Source of the DNA: Fidelibacterota bacterium 408169
Lineage (GTDB): Bacteria > Fidelibacterota > Marinisomatia > Marinisomatales > TCS55
DNA length: 64,000 nucleotides
Direction of reading: 5' to 3'
NCBI GenBank assembly: GCA_002256485.1
Contig: NNSG01000005.1
Span: 110,765 to 174,764 of the forward strand
The position numbers and the translations under genes are program-made. Below are positions 45,325-54,641 of the stretch, one piece after another. Within the stretch, counting starts at the first letter, position 1; every line of letters starts with the position of its first letter. A model generated the notes under the pieces. It had not been told where the DNA came from. It saw only the letters and a list, made by a program, of their open reading frames with translations, and did no database searches.

Positions 45325-46256
45325 AAGTTTGTTCCAACACACTTGAAACCATTGGGAACACACCCATCGTTAAACTGAATCGTGTTGTTCCCAAAAGTGC
45401 AGCAGAAGTTTGGGTGAAACTGGAAGGTGGGAATCCCACTGGTTCTTATAAAGATCGGATGGCCTTGGCCATGATCGAAGGAGCAGAATCTAGGGGAGAA
45501 TTAAAACCAGGAATGTCTGTGGTTGAATACACTGGTGGCAGTACCGGTTCAGGTCTTGCATTCGTTTGTGCGGTAAAGGGATATGATTTTCATGTGATTT
45601 CATCTGATGCATTTGCCAAAGAAAAACTGGATACTATGCGTGCTTTCGGAGCAAATCTCGAAGTGATCCATAGTCCATCAGGAAAAATCAATTCAAATCT
45701 TATTAATCAAATGATTGACCGAGCAAAGGAATTGGCAAATAGAGATGATTATTTTTTTACGGATCAATTAAATAATAAAGATATCATAAAAGGATTTGAA
45801 AAAATGGGGGAAGAGATTTTGGATCAAATAGAAAAACCCATTGATGTATTTACGGGTTCTGTTGGAACAGCAGGTGCTCTTATGGGTGTTTCCAATGTCT
45901 TATTAAATTCTAACAACGAAACAAAAATTGTGGCTTTGGAGCCTGCTTCAGCGCCATATTATTCTAAAGGCCAATCCGGCGGGAAACACAATGTGGAAGG
46001 AATCGGCCTTGGGTTTGAATTGCCATTGTTAAATAAAAACAACTATCACGAAGCACGAGGAATTGATGAAGGTGAAGCGAGAGAAATGGCAAATCGATTG
46101 GTCCGTGAAGAAGGAATTTTTTGCGGTACATCCAGTGGACTGAACGTGTTAGGCGCAACCCAGCTTGCAGAAGAATTAGGAGGAGGAAAAACTGTTGTTA
46201 CAGTTGCGGTAGATACAGGATTAAAATATTTAAATGGAGATCTGTTTAATCAATAA
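45321..46256 (+). CDS. cysteine synthase-family PLP enzyme
   Basis: 311 aa. The family opening is clear: ETIGNTPIVKLNRVVPKSAAEVWVKLEGGNPTGSYKDRMA with the PLP Lys in SYKDR, then YTGGSTGSGLAFV (substrate loop), VFTGSVGTAGALMGV (phosphate loop) and IFCGTSSGLNV. It would make cysteine from O-acetylserine or another activated serine and sulfide. Canonical CysK has TSGNTG; here it is TGGSTG, so a variant substrate is possible. The GTG start is preceded by GGGAG at 8 nt. It ends before the higBA pair on the opposite strand. Confidence 0.85.
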   Translation: MKVCSNTLETIGNTPIVKLNRVVPKSAAEVWVKLEGGNPTGSYKDRMALAMIEGAESRGELKPGMSVVEYTGGSTGSGLAFVCAVKGYDFHVISSDAFAKEKLDTMRAFGANLEVIHSPSGKINSNLINQMIDRAKELANRDDYFFTDQLNNKDIIKGFEKMGEEILDQIEKPIDVFTGSVGTAGALMGVSNVLLNSNNETKIVALEPASAPYYSKGQSGGKHNVEGIGLGFELPLLNKNNYHEARGIDEGEAREMANRLVREEGIFCGTSSGLNVLGATQLAEELGGGKTVVTVAVDTGLKYLNGDLFNQ

Positions 46257-46295
46257 TTAATTAGGCAGTTATTTTAAAAATCACGAAAATGTTTA

Positions 46296-46589
46296 TTATA
46301 CAGTTTCAAGATTGATCTTTTTCAAGTTTTTAATATTCACCTTCTTCCTGGCCAGCCAAAGAGAATAGTTATCCTGCATGGCTAGCCAACTCTCCGGGCT
46401 GCGGCCAAACACTTGAGACAAGCGCAATGCCATTTCCGGAGATACATTGCTGAGCCCATTTAACAGACGTGTTAAAGTAGACGGAGCTACATTCATATTT
46501 GATGCCACTGTTCTCACACTTAAACCAAAAGGTTCAATATATATTTCCCTGATAAATTCACCGGGGTGAGGTGGTTTATGCATATTCAT
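46296..46589 (-). CDS. higA: HigA antitoxin (XRE-type HTH)
   Basis: 97 aa. The hallmark opening PPHPGEFIREIYIEPFGLSVRTVASNMNVAPSTLTRLLNG is followed by MALRLSQVFGRSPESWLAMQDNYSLWLA. It is the addiction-module antidote family; it neutralises HigB and represses the operon by DNA binding. The gene order toxin then antitoxin, with the ATG touching the higB stop, is the usual one for higBA. The best operator candidate is the inverted repeat at 46882-46902. Confidence 0.95.
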   Translation of the reverse strand: MNMHKPPHPGEFIREIYIEPFGLSVRTVASNMNVAPSTLTRLLNGLSNVSPEMALRLSQVFGRSPESWLAMQDNYSLWLARKKVNIKNLKKINLETV

Positions 46590-46867
46590 TAATGATAATC
46601 CTCGTAGTTAACAATAGTGGCGTTACCATTTTCGAAATTAAAGGTGATGCGCCAGTTTCCACTTACACATATGGACCATAAAGTTTTACGACTCCCTTTT
46701 AGTTTGTGAAGTTTAAAACCAGGTATATCCATATCATCAATACTCGTTGCTGTGTCCAGAGCAGATAGCATTAGTCTTAACCGTTTTGCATGCTGAGCCT
46801 GAATACCAGCTTTTGATCCTGTTTCATAGAATTTTTTTAATCCTTTATGTTCAAATGACAGGATCAT
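46589..46867 (-). CDS. higB: HigB toxin (RelE/ParE-like mRNA interferase)
   Basis: 92 aa, complete: MILSFEHKGLKKFYETGSKAGIQAQHAKRL..., with DIPGFKLHKLKGSRKTLWSICVSGNWRITFNFE and VNYEDYH at the end, as in HigB/RelE toxins that cut mRNA on the ribosome. The conserved Arg/Lys and C-terminal Tyr-His residues are kept, so it may be active. No frameshift is seen. It lies between mazG and the cysteine-synthase gene. Confidence 0.95.
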   Translation of the reverse strand: MILSFEHKGLKKFYETGSKAGIQAQHAKRLRLMLSALDTATSIDDMDIPGFKLHKLKGSRKTLWSICVSGNWRITFNFENGNATIVNYEDYH

Positions 46868-46881
46868 ATGTAAATATAACC

Positions 46882-46902
46882 TTGTTGCGCAATACGCAAC
46901 AA
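46882..46902. promoter_or_regulatory. candidate HigA operator
   Basis: Perfect inverted repeat, arms TTGTTGCG and CGCAACAA with a 5-nt spacer, 15 bp before the higB start and touching the mazG stop. Type II antitoxins bind such palindromes at their own promoters; binding by HigA is inferred. Confidence 0.7.
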
Positions 46903-47700
46903 TTATTTTTTCTCATTAGAACCGTCAGCGTTTTTTGCCATTTCCCAAATGGCATCCATTTCTTCCAGGGTAGCATCCTCCAGTTCTTTCCCTTGGGCTT
47001 TAATGCCTTCCTCTACTTGACTGAATCGATCCGTAAATTTTTTATTGGTCTTTCTTAAAGCATCCTCCGCCGCAATATCCAGATAGCGGGCTAGATTTAC
47101 AACAGAAAATAATACATCACCTATTTCTTCAGCTATATGCTTTTTGGTGCTTTCGGACTGTGCTTCTTTCAGTTCTTGTATTTCTTCATGAATTTTATCC
47201 CAAACTTGCTCTACTTCATCCCAATCAAATCCAGCGTAACTTGCTTTTTGCTGGAGTCGTTGGGCTCGAACCAATGCTGGCAATGTTTTGGGTACACCGT
47301 CTAAACGTGATTGTCGATTTTTCTCTTTATGTTTTTCTGCTTCCCAATTTTGTTTGGCATGGAACGCTTCATCCGCTTTTGCATCACCAAATACATGGGG
47401 GTGGCGTCGGACCAATTTTTCATTCACGTTTTTCAATGAATCTTCAATATTGAAATGGCCATTCTCTTCGGCAATGACCGCTTGGAAAACAGCGTGCAAT
47501 AAAATGTCCCCTAATTCTTCTTTCAACTCTGACCAATTCTCATTATCCACACTTTCTATAACTTCATATACTTCCTCTAAAAAAAAGGGCAGAAGAGATG
47601 CATTGGTTTGTTCCCGATCCCATGGACAACCGTCGGGCGCTTTTAAGCGTTTAACAATAGTGATCAGTTCTTCAAATTTTCCATCAGCTGAATCACTCAC
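46903..47700 (-). CDS. mazG: nucleoside triphosphate pyrophosphohydrolase MazG
   Basis: 265 aa with two MazG half-domains. The N-terminal copy has PDGCPWDREQTNASLLPFFLEEVYEVIE and SELKEELGDILLHAVFQ (ExxE and ExxD metal motifs). The C-terminal copy has WDEVEQVWDKIHEEIQELKEA and HIAEEIGDVLFSVVNLARYLDI. It removes pyrophosphate from NTPs, including damaged ones, in the cytoplasm. It overlaps ybeY by 8 nt in the recJ-fabH-acyl-CoA dehydrogenase-pgpH-ybeY-mazG run. Confidence 0.94.
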   Translation of the reverse strand: MSDSADGKFEELITIVKRLKAPDGCPWDREQTNASLLPFFLEEVYEVIESVDNENWSELKEELGDILLHAVFQAVIAEENGHFNIEDSLKNVNEKLVRRHPHVFGDAKADEAFHAKQNWEAEKHKEKNRQSRLDGVPKTLPALVRAQRLQQKASYAGFDWDEVEQVWDKIHEEIQELKEAQSESTKKHIAEEIGDVLFSVVNLARYLDIAAEDALRKTNKKFTDRFSQVEEGIKAQGKELEDATLEEMDAIWEMAKNADGSNEKK

Positions 47701-48133
47701 TATTCAGGTACTCCCAATTACATATTTTTAAATATTCATCTTCTTTCTTGGTCATATTTGCTTTATCGGCTTCTGATTGATCATCATAATTCAATAAATG
47801 TAAGCTACCGTGAATAATCAATCTGCCTATTTCTTTCTCGAAGAGTTCGTTATATGAATTTGAATTTTCCCGGGCACGGGGGATACTGATATAAATTTCG
47901 CCTTCTACCCTTTTCTCATCATAATCATTCAAACGAAAGGCAATGACATCTGTGAGTTGGTCTTTATTAAAAAATTCGTTTTTTAGTTGGTTTAGTAATT
48001 CATCATTTCCAAAAACAAGAGAAACATTATCTGCAGTAAATCCTTCTTTTTCAAATACTGTATTTATAATATTTTCGACATGGATTTGGTTTAACCCGCT
48101 GAAAGCAGGGTCAACTTCAACTGAAATTGACAT
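47693..48133 (-). CDS. ybeY: endoribonuclease YbeY (rRNA maturation)
   Basis: 146 aa, complete. LTDVIAFRLND and GEIYISIPRARENS are family-typical. The metal motif reads RLIIHGSLHLLNYDDQSEAD: the first two His are present, while the third ligand position, His in E. coli and many others, is Asp. Bacteroidota YbeY proteins also have Asp there (family knowledge), so activity is probably kept. It acts in 16S rRNA 3' end processing and ribosome quality control. It abuts pgpH and mazG. Confidence 0.92.
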   Translation of the reverse strand: MSISVEVDPAFSGLNQIHVENIINTVFEKEGFTADNVSLVFGNDELLNQLKNEFFNKDQLTDVIAFRLNDYDEKRVEGEIYISIPRARENSNSYNELFEKEIGRLIIHGSLHLLNYDDQSEADKANMTKKEDEYLKICNWEYLNSE

Positions 48134-50460
48134 TAGGCTTCGGCTGTGGTTTCAGATTTCTCTTCAGGATATTCAATGCGGATGTGATAAATTCCCCTCA
48201 AAACAGGCAGCATACCGGTCTGTCCGTCAACCGTTCCTTTAATCCGACGTAAATCATCAATCGTTAATGGGCATTCATCCAATTGTCCTTCTTCAAGGCG
48301 TTTTTTAATAATTTTATCTATCATAGCGTCCACTTTGAAAATATCAGGATTTTTAATGGAGCGGACGGCTGCTTCAATCGCTTCGCAGAGCATCAAGATA
48401 CCCGTTTCCTTGGAATTGGGTTTAGGACCGGGATAACGAAATGCATGTTCATCAATCGTCTTTCCATTGGCATTTTCCAATGCTTTACGGTAGAAATATT
48501 CCACGCGAGTTGTACCATGATGCATGGGAATAAAATTGCTGACAATTTTTGGAACACTATATTCTGCCGCAAGTTTTAGCCCTTCACTCACATGATTACG
48601 GATAATCTTAGCGCTCATGGATTCCGTAAGGCCATCGTGTTTGTTTTCTCCGCTGTATTGGTTTTCTATAAAATATTCCGGGCGGACCATTTTACCAATA
48701 TCGTGATAATAAGCGCCTACTCTGCATAAAAGGGCTCGAGCTTCAATGGCATCGGCACAGGCTTCAGCAAGATTTCCCACCACGATACTATGGTTAAATG
48801 TGCCGTTAGCATCACGCTGCATGCGTTTCAACAATGGATGATTGAAATCCAATAGTTCCAATAATGTCAAATCAGTTGTCAGGCCAAACGATACTTCAAC
48901 GATCCCGATTAAACCGTAGGTAACAATCGGTGTGAGTAGACTCGTGACCATGAGATAAATCAAGTCAATTTGCATATCCTGCCATGCATGCCCTTTATAA
49001 AGACCGTGAGCAATGACGACCAATAAACTCGCAACCATCATGGCCAATATTGTTGTCAAAAATTGGCTTCTTGTTCTTAAACGCCTCACCATGTACATTG
49101 CGACAGATGAGATGAAAATGATCGTCACAATGAATTCCAGATTATTACCGATTAAAATACCGCTTAATAATGTGATTGACACTGTACCCATGAATCCAAT
49201 CCTGGCATCAAAAAGAATTGTGAGGAGCATAGCTGTAACGCTGATGGGAATCAGGTATTCTGAAAACTCAAATCGAAATACAAATAGATCCGTCAATCCA
49301 ATCATAATGGCAAAAATCACCGCAATAAGCAAAACCAGTTTCCATTCACTGAAAATGTGACTACGGTAGGTAAGTAAAAATGTAAAGAAAAACGAAATAA
49401 CCACAGCTACAACCATTAATCGTCCGAGGTATGATATTACCTGATCCCAACCTTTTTCACGTTTTTCTACTTTACTTATTGCAATCGCCAGTGACATCAA
49501 CTTTTGATAAATGTCCGGTGTAATGCGCTGATTTGCATCAATGATCATTTCATCCTTCAGCATAATTCCTTGGTTCCGAGGGACGCGATCTAACCGGGTT
49601 TTTTGGCGACGTTCTGTTATTTCCTTACCAAAAAAAATATTGGGCTTCATGAATTCCACAAGGATGACATACCCTAATTCCCGTCGAATATCCGTCTCGT
49701 TGCTGTAGAGTGAATTGATCTCTTTTTTGGAACGAGTCCATGCGATATTGAGATCGTTCAATTCCTCGGGTTTTAGTAATATGGGTATATCGCCTTGATC
49801 AATGGATACTTCGTCACTTATGATTGCAGTTGCATCAATATCGATAATTCCCTCTGCCCACCTGTTTTTGCAAATTTGCAATAAATCTTCGTTGAATCGA
49901 TCCAATGCCTGATTTGACTCGAAAGGGTCTTGAGGATTTAATATTGAAAAGCGTTCATTTTCAGCCATGAGGGCAGGATAATCTTCCTGGTATTTATTTT
50001 TAAGTACAAGCAGAGTTGTACTATCAGCCCGAAACAATGAGCGTACTTCTTCATATTTTTCATCATGGCGATAACGGTAAAGAAGTTCTTTTGTTTTTTC
50101 CAATTGATCTGCAGCTGTTCGTATCTCGCCAGCTAAAAGGAAATATTCATTTAATGCAAGTGTTTGAGTTTGAACAACTTCCTGATTTCGTTGAAAAAGA
50201 TAGGGCTCTGAACGGAGCGCTTCATCCAAATCAGCCTCCAGTTTTTCATCTGTTTTCAGGATGGGAAAATTGAACGGTGCAATGACAGGATCACGAGCAA
50301 TATCATCTACTTGGTAACTGTATTGTAGGCCTCTTCCCTGGCGAAAAAATAACGATACAATAAAAACCAGAACAATGAGAATGCCTATTTGTATTGCATT
50401 TTTAAATAATAATTCTTTTGCGGACGTAATGGTGTCTTGGATTTTCTTTGATGTTATCAT
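48133..50460 (-). CDS. pgpH: 7TM-HD family phosphodiesterase (PgpH-like)
   Basis: 775 aa. One N-terminal helix (about 20-40), a large extracytoplasmic 7TMR-HDED domain (about 50-325), seven membrane helices (about 340-560), then a cytoplasmic HD domain with HPLLKRMQRDANGTFNHSIVVGNLAEA, VGAYYHDIGKM and VPKIVSNFIPMHHGTTRVEYF. This is the Listeria PgpH layout, which hydrolyses cyclic di-AMP; the HD residues are intact. Cyclic di-AMP turnover is thus the likely role, inferred from architecture. Genes on both sides overlap or abut, and the pgpH-ybeY linkage is widespread. Confidence 0.9.
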   Translation of the reverse strand: MITSKKIQDTITSAKELLFKNAIQIGILIVLVFIVSLFFRQGRGLQYSYQVDDIARDPVIAPFNFPILKTDEKLEADLDEALRSEPYLFQRNQEVVQTQTLALNEYFLLAGEIRTAADQLEKTKELLYRYRHDEKYEEVRSLFRADSTTLLVLKNKYQEDYPALMAENERFSILNPQDPFESNQALDRFNEDLLQICKNRWAEGIIDIDATAIISDEVSIDQGDIPILLKPEELNDLNIAWTRSKKEINSLYSNETDIRRELGYVILVEFMKPNIFFGKEITERRQKTRLDRVPRNQGIMLKDEMIIDANQRITPDIYQKLMSLAIAISKVEKREKGWDQVISYLGRLMVVAVVISFFFTFLLTYRSHIFSEWKLVLLIAVIFAIMIGLTDLFVFRFEFSEYLIPISVTAMLLTILFDARIGFMGTVSITLLSGILIGNNLEFIVTIIFISSVAMYMVRRLRTRSQFLTTILAMMVASLLVVIAHGLYKGHAWQDMQIDLIYLMVTSLLTPIVTYGLIGIVEVSFGLTTDLTLLELLDFNHPLLKRMQRDANGTFNHSIVVGNLAEACADAIEARALLCRVGAYYHDIGKMVRPEYFIENQYSGENKHDGLTESMSAKIIRNHVSEGLKLAAEYSVPKIVSNFIPMHHGTTRVEYFYRKALENANGKTIDEHAFRYPGPKPNSKETGILMLCEAIEAAVRSIKNPDIFKVDAMIDKIIKKRLEEGQLDECPLTIDDLRRIKGTVDGQTGMLPVLRGIYHIRIEYPEEKSETTAEA

Positions 50461-51617
50461 GCTGCTTTACTCAATGTTTTTACTAATTCTCTGGCGATGA
50501 TTATGCGTTGCACTTCACTGGTTCCTTCCCCAATTTCCAGTACTTTTGCATCCCGGAAAAAGCGTTCAACATCATATTCTTTTACATAGCCATATCCACC
50601 AAATATCTGGATAGCTTCCGTTGTAATACGCATGGCTGCTTCGCTGGCAAATAGTTTTGCTTGAGCTGCTTGTTTAAGTACATCTTTGCCTTGGTCTTTC
50701 ATCCAGGCTGCATGAAAGGTCAGCAATTTTGCTGCTTCAATATCTGTAGCCATATCAGCCAGTTTAAATCCCACTGCTTGAAATGCAGTGATTTCTTTCC
50801 CAAATGCTGTCCGTTCAGTTGAATATTGGAGTGCTTTTTGAAATGCACCTTCTGCCGTACCACAGGATAATGCCGAAACAGAAATCCGCCCGCCTATGAG
50901 CGTTTTCAAGAATGTTTGAAATCCATCTGTGGGTTGACCCAATACATTCTCTTTTGGAACACGCATATTTTCAAAAAATAACTGGCGGGTATCGCTGGCT
51001 CGCCAACCCATTTTCTTTTCTTTAGGACCAATTTTCAACCCGGGATTATCCGTTTCAACTATGAGTGCGCCAATTCCTTTATTTTCACCATTTTCAATTA
51101 TATTCGTTGTTAATGTGAGGATACCGGCTAGACTTGAGTTTGTAATAAATATTTTTCCACCATTAACAATATATTCATCGCCATCCAATTCTGCAGTTGT
51201 TTTAGTTGAACCGGCATCGCTGCCAGCTCCCGGCTCAGTTAGACCAAAAGCGCCTATTACTTTACCTGAAGCCAGCTTAGGTAAGTATTTTAGTTTTTGC
51301 TCTTCTGTACCGGCAATTACAATGGGCATGGAACCCAAGGATGTATGAGCAGCCATTGTTATGGCAACTGATGCATCCACTTTGGCCAGTTCCATAACTG
51401 CTGCAGCATAGGCCACTGTATCCATTCCAGCTCCGCCGTATTCTTCAGGTACTGGTATTCCCATAAGGCCTAATTCTGCCATTTGAGATATTATTTCATT
51501 CGGAATTTTGCCATTCTTTTCCATGTCTTGAGCAATAGGTGCAATTTCAGTGTTGGCAAAATCTCGCACCATATCAACCAGCATGGAATGTTCTTCTCTA
51601 AAAAATAGATTATCCAT
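50457..51617 (-). CDS. acyl-CoA dehydrogenase
   Basis: 386 aa, usual length. Motifs: PEEYGGAGMDTVAYAAAVME, AFGLTEPGAGSDAGSTKTTA (substrate/FAD), GGRISVSALSCGTAEGAFQKAL, TERTAFGKEITAFQAV, EAIQIFGGYGYVKEYDVERFFRDAK and GEGTSEVQRIIIARELV with the catalytic Glu of the EGTSE motif. It is an FAD enzyme that makes the 2,3-enoyl-CoA in fatty-acid or branched-chain amino-acid breakdown; chain-length specificity is not evident. It overlaps pgpH by 4 nt. Confidence 0.93.
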   Translation of the reverse strand: MDNLFFREEHSMLVDMVRDFANTEIAPIAQDMEKNGKIPNEIISQMAELGLMGIPVPEEYGGAGMDTVAYAAAVMELAKVDASVAITMAAHTSLGSMPIVIAGTEEQKLKYLPKLASGKVIGAFGLTEPGAGSDAGSTKTTAELDGDEYIVNGGKIFITNSSLAGILTLTTNIIENGENKGIGALIVETDNPGLKIGPKEKKMGWRASDTRQLFFENMRVPKENVLGQPTDGFQTFLKTLIGGRISVSALSCGTAEGAFQKALQYSTERTAFGKEITAFQAVGFKLADMATDIEAAKLLTFHAAWMKDQGKDVLKQAAQAKLFASEAAMRITTEAIQIFGGYGYVKEYDVERFFRDAKVLEIGEGTSEVQRIIIARELVKTLSKAA

Positions 51618-51624
51618 TATTCTA

Positions 51625-52620
51625 TTACCATTTTATGGCTGCTGAAGCCCAGGTAAATCCTGAACCAAATGCTGCCAATATTATATTATCACCGGCTGAA
51701 AATTTTCCTTCCTCGAATGCTTCACACATGGCAATGGGAATTGTTGCTGCTGTCGTGTTTCCATAGCGGTGAATATTGCTGTATATTAAATCTGTTCCCA
51801 CACCCATGCGCTTGGCAACAGCTTCTGTTATTCTCCGATTAGCTTGATGAGGAATAATCTGGGCGATATCATTTAATGTGAGATTATTTGCATTCAACGC
51901 TTCTTGTATCACTTCAGGAAAACGTTTTACAGCATGTCTGAACACTTCACGTCCATTCATAAAAAGGCGATGGCGTCTTTCTTCCATTAATTCATCTGTT
52001 AATCCTCGTTCCTTGAATTTTGAACCGGGTAATTCCACCCATAATTCTTTCAAATATTTTCCATCGGAATGCATGTGGGTTGATAACACACCGTTTCCAT
52101 TTTCAGACGGCTGTAAAATGACCGCACCGGCTCCATCACCGAATAAAACACCTACATCTCTGCCAATGGGATCTCTTTCTAAAATAGTTGATAAAATATC
52201 GGTGCCTACCAGCAAGATGGTTTTGCATTGGCCGGTTTTGATGAATTGGTCTGCAACTGAAAGCCCATAAATAAACGCGGAACACCCTACACGCATATCA
52301 AATGCTCCAATAGTATCCATTCCCATCTTTTCTTGCAGTTGGACTGCCAGGCCAGGGAAATAATAGTCTGAAGAAACAGTCGCGGCAATTACCATATCAA
52401 TGTCGCTTGATTTTACACCTGCATTTTCCATAGCTGATTCACTTGCAATTATGGATAAATCAGATGCGCCTTCACCTTCTTTAACCCAACGTCTTTCTTG
52501 AATTCCACTCCTGGTACGAATCCATTCATCGCTGGTATTCATCATACTTTCAAGATCTGCATTAGTTACAACCTGTTCCGGGACGTGAAAGCCCATTCCT
52601 GTTATAGCCGTTTTAATCAT
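51625..52620 (-). CDS. fabH: 3-oxoacyl-ACP synthase III
   Basis: 331 aa. The catalytic triad is visible: Cys in RVGCSAFIYGL (about 113), His in IIPHQANRRI (about 252) and Asn in NIHRYGNTTAATIP (about 283). GDGAGAVILQPSE and the end IILAAFGSGFTWASAAIKW are typical. It starts fatty-acid synthesis by joining acetyl-CoA to malonyl-ACP. It lies 3 nt after recJ and 7 nt before the acyl-CoA dehydrogenase; a fabH next to an acyl-CoA dehydrogenase is unusual. Confidence 0.95.
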   Translation of the reverse strand: MIKTAITGMGFHVPEQVVTNADLESMMNTSDEWIRTRSGIQERRWVKEGEGASDLSIIASESAMENAGVKSSDIDMVIAATVSSDYYFPGLAVQLQEKMGMDTIGAFDMRVGCSAFIYGLSVADQFIKTGQCKTILLVGTDILSTILERDPIGRDVGVLFGDGAGAVILQPSENGNGVLSTHMHSDGKYLKELWVELPGSKFKERGLTDELMEERRHRLFMNGREVFRHAVKRFPEVIQEALNANNLTLNDIAQIIPHQANRRITEAVAKRMGVGTDLIYSNIHRYGNTTAATIPIAMCEAFEEGKFSAGDNIILAAFGSGFTWASAAIKW

Positions 52621-52623
52621 GTT

Positions 52624-54318
52624 TTAGCTCTTTTTTATATCTCTTACGTTTAGTTGAATTGTTGTATTTCCTTGCCACTCATTTGTTTCCACAACACATG
52701 CAATATCGACTGGTTGGCCTGTGATCAACATCTCGTATTTGCTGGACAATCCAAAACCAATGGCTCCCATGGTTTTTAAACCTTGCTTGATTTTGAATCT
52801 TAAGTGCTCACCAGTTTTGCCAATTACTTTAGGAGCACCGGAAATTTTTACATTTCTAATTGCAAACTTCGGACGCATATTCCCCGGACCATAGGGGCTT
52901 AATTTATCCAAAAATTCCATAAAGCGGGGTGTAATATCCTGCAATGTTAATTCACAGTCTAAAGTCAATGTTGCCTGCAAATTTTCTTCTGATAATTGTT
53001 TATTGGCAACATCAATAAATGATTTTTTAAATTGGTTTAATTTATCTGTTGAAAGAGTCAATCCAGCTGCCATGGGGTGGCCGCCATAGCCTTCTAAGTG
53101 ATCTTTGCACGCGGTGAGTGCCTCGTATAAATCAAATCCTGCAATACTCCTGGCTGACCCTTTTCCCGCTCCATTTTCCAATGCAATGATTACGGTGGGT
53201 CGATTGAACTCCTCTTTAATTTTTGAAGCAACAATACCAACAACACCTTGGTGCCAGCCTTCATTGGCTAAAACCAATGCATGTTCTTTCTTCAAATCCA
53301 CTTCTGCATTTACCTTATATAATGCTTCATCCACCACCGCTTGCTGGATTAATTGACGACGTTTATTCTCCTCATCCAACTCTTTTGCAAGCACCCGTGC
53401 CCGATCCACATCGTCCGTTACAAGTAATTCGACTGCCCGATTCGCATCGCCCAGTCTGCCAGCGGCATTTATCTTGGGAGCTATACTAAACACTAATTGT
53501 CCCACAGAAATCTTTCCATTTAATCCTGCCAGTTCCAACAGCGTTTTTAAACCAGGTTTTTTGATATTCTCCAGCATTTTTAAACCATAGTGGACAATGG
53601 CTCTGTTTTCATCTTTTATGGGTACAATGTCTGCAGCAGTCCCCAGTGTGATAAATGGTAAAATTTCTTCATATTCAGATAAAGGAATATTTAATTCACT
53701 GCCAATAGCAGTGATTAACTTGAAGGCAACTCCACCTCCGCAAAGTCCCTTAAATGGATATTGACAATCTTTTCTCTTCGGATTCAAAACTGCGTATGCT
53801 TGTGGGAGATTTATTTCTGTTGTATGATGGTCTGTGATAATAATATCCACATTTTTTTCATTGGCAAAATCAACTTGTGCAAAGGCGTTTATACCACAAT
53901 CGCAGGTAATAATAAGATCAATGTCATTGTCCTGGGCAACCTCGATTCCCTGATAAGACAGTCCATATCCTTCCTCTTCACGATGGGGAATATAATAGGT
54001 TACATCCGCTCCAAATTTCTGAAATGCGCAATAAAGGGAAGCGGCTCCGGTTGTACCATCCACGTCATAATCACCAAACACCATTATCGGTTTACCTGAT
54101 TTAATATTTTTTAACACACGCTGTACAGCTTTATCCATATCCTGAATAAGAAATGGATCGTGAAGCAAATCCAAATTTTGATTAAAAAATCGGTTGGCTG
54201 AATCCAGTTTATGGATTTTTCGATTGGCTAATACTTTAGAAATGACCTCCGACGTGCGGAATGTTTTTTGGATGGAGTTGACTGTGTCCTGATCAGGATT
54301 TAATAAAGACCAACGCAT
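52624..54318 (-). CDS. recJ: single-stranded-DNA-specific exonuclease RecJ
   Basis: 564 aa. The DHH phosphoesterase motifs: PIMVFGDYDVDGTTGAASL, ITCDCGINA, IIITDHHTTE and LCGGGVAFKLI, then a DHHA1 domain (GWHQGVVGIVASKIKEEFNRPTVI, GKGSARSIAGFDLYEAL ... YGGHPMAAGLTL) and a C-terminal OB fold (about 450-560). It digests 5' ends of single-stranded DNA in recombination and repair. It is the first gene of the leftward unit. Confidence 0.95.
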   Translation of the reverse strand: MRWSLLNPDQDTVNSIQKTFRTSEVISKVLANRKIHKLDSANRFFNQNLDLLHDPFLIQDMDKAVQRVLKNIKSGKPIMVFGDYDVDGTTGAASLYCAFQKFGADVTYYIPHREEEGYGLSYQGIEVAQDNDIDLIITCDCGINAFAQVDFANEKNVDIIITDHHTTEINLPQAYAVLNPKRKDCQYPFKGLCGGGVAFKLITAIGSELNIPLSEYEEILPFITLGTAADIVPIKDENRAIVHYGLKMLENIKKPGLKTLLELAGLNGKISVGQLVFSIAPKINAAGRLGDANRAVELLVTDDVDRARVLAKELDEENKRRQLIQQAVVDEALYKVNAEVDLKKEHALVLANEGWHQGVVGIVASKIKEEFNRPTVIIALENGAGKGSARSIAGFDLYEALTACKDHLEGYGGHPMAAGLTLSTDKLNQFKKSFIDVANKQLSEENLQATLTLDCELTLQDITPRFMEFLDKLSPYGPGNMRPKFAIRNVKISGAPKVIGKTGEHLRFKIKQGLKTMGAIGFGLSSKYEMLITGQPVDIACVVETNEWQGNTTIQLNVRDIKKS

Positions 54319-54372
54319 AAAGAATAAAGTACCAAAAGCTAACGTGTAAAATCACTCTGTTATTTTTTGATT

Positions 54373-54627
54373 TTAGGTTTTCTGGTGATTAGCAATTTTT
54401 TCGTACAATGATTCTGGTGCAATATCGGCACCATTTTCCCAAGAAATTGTTCCGCCTTGAATTTTGGCATTTTGAAAAAAAGACAAATTTTTTAGTGGTT
54501 TGAATATGGGTCCTTTTTTTATATAACCAGAAAAATCTATGTTGCCGCTTTTCCCATCATCAAATTCAATAAAATAAATATAGTCTCTTTGATATTTGAT
54601 TGAAATTACATCATTCATATTCCACAT
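54373..54627 (-). CDS. DUF2442-domain protein
   Basis: 84 aa: [40 protein letters not shown], then [29 protein letters not shown], a typical DUF2442 protein. AGGAGGGG followed by AATTA fixes the ATG at 54627. DUF2442 genes usually come with DUF4160 genes and such pairs have been suggested to be toxin-antitoxin-like. Here the DUF4160 partner lies just upstream and has a premature stop. Confidence 0.85.
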   Translation of the reverse strand: MWNMNDVISIKYQRDYIYFIEFDDGKSGNIDFSGYIKKGPIFKPLKNLSFFQNAKIQGGTISWENGADIAPESLYEKIANHQKT

Positions 54628-54641
54628 TAATTCCCCTCCTT

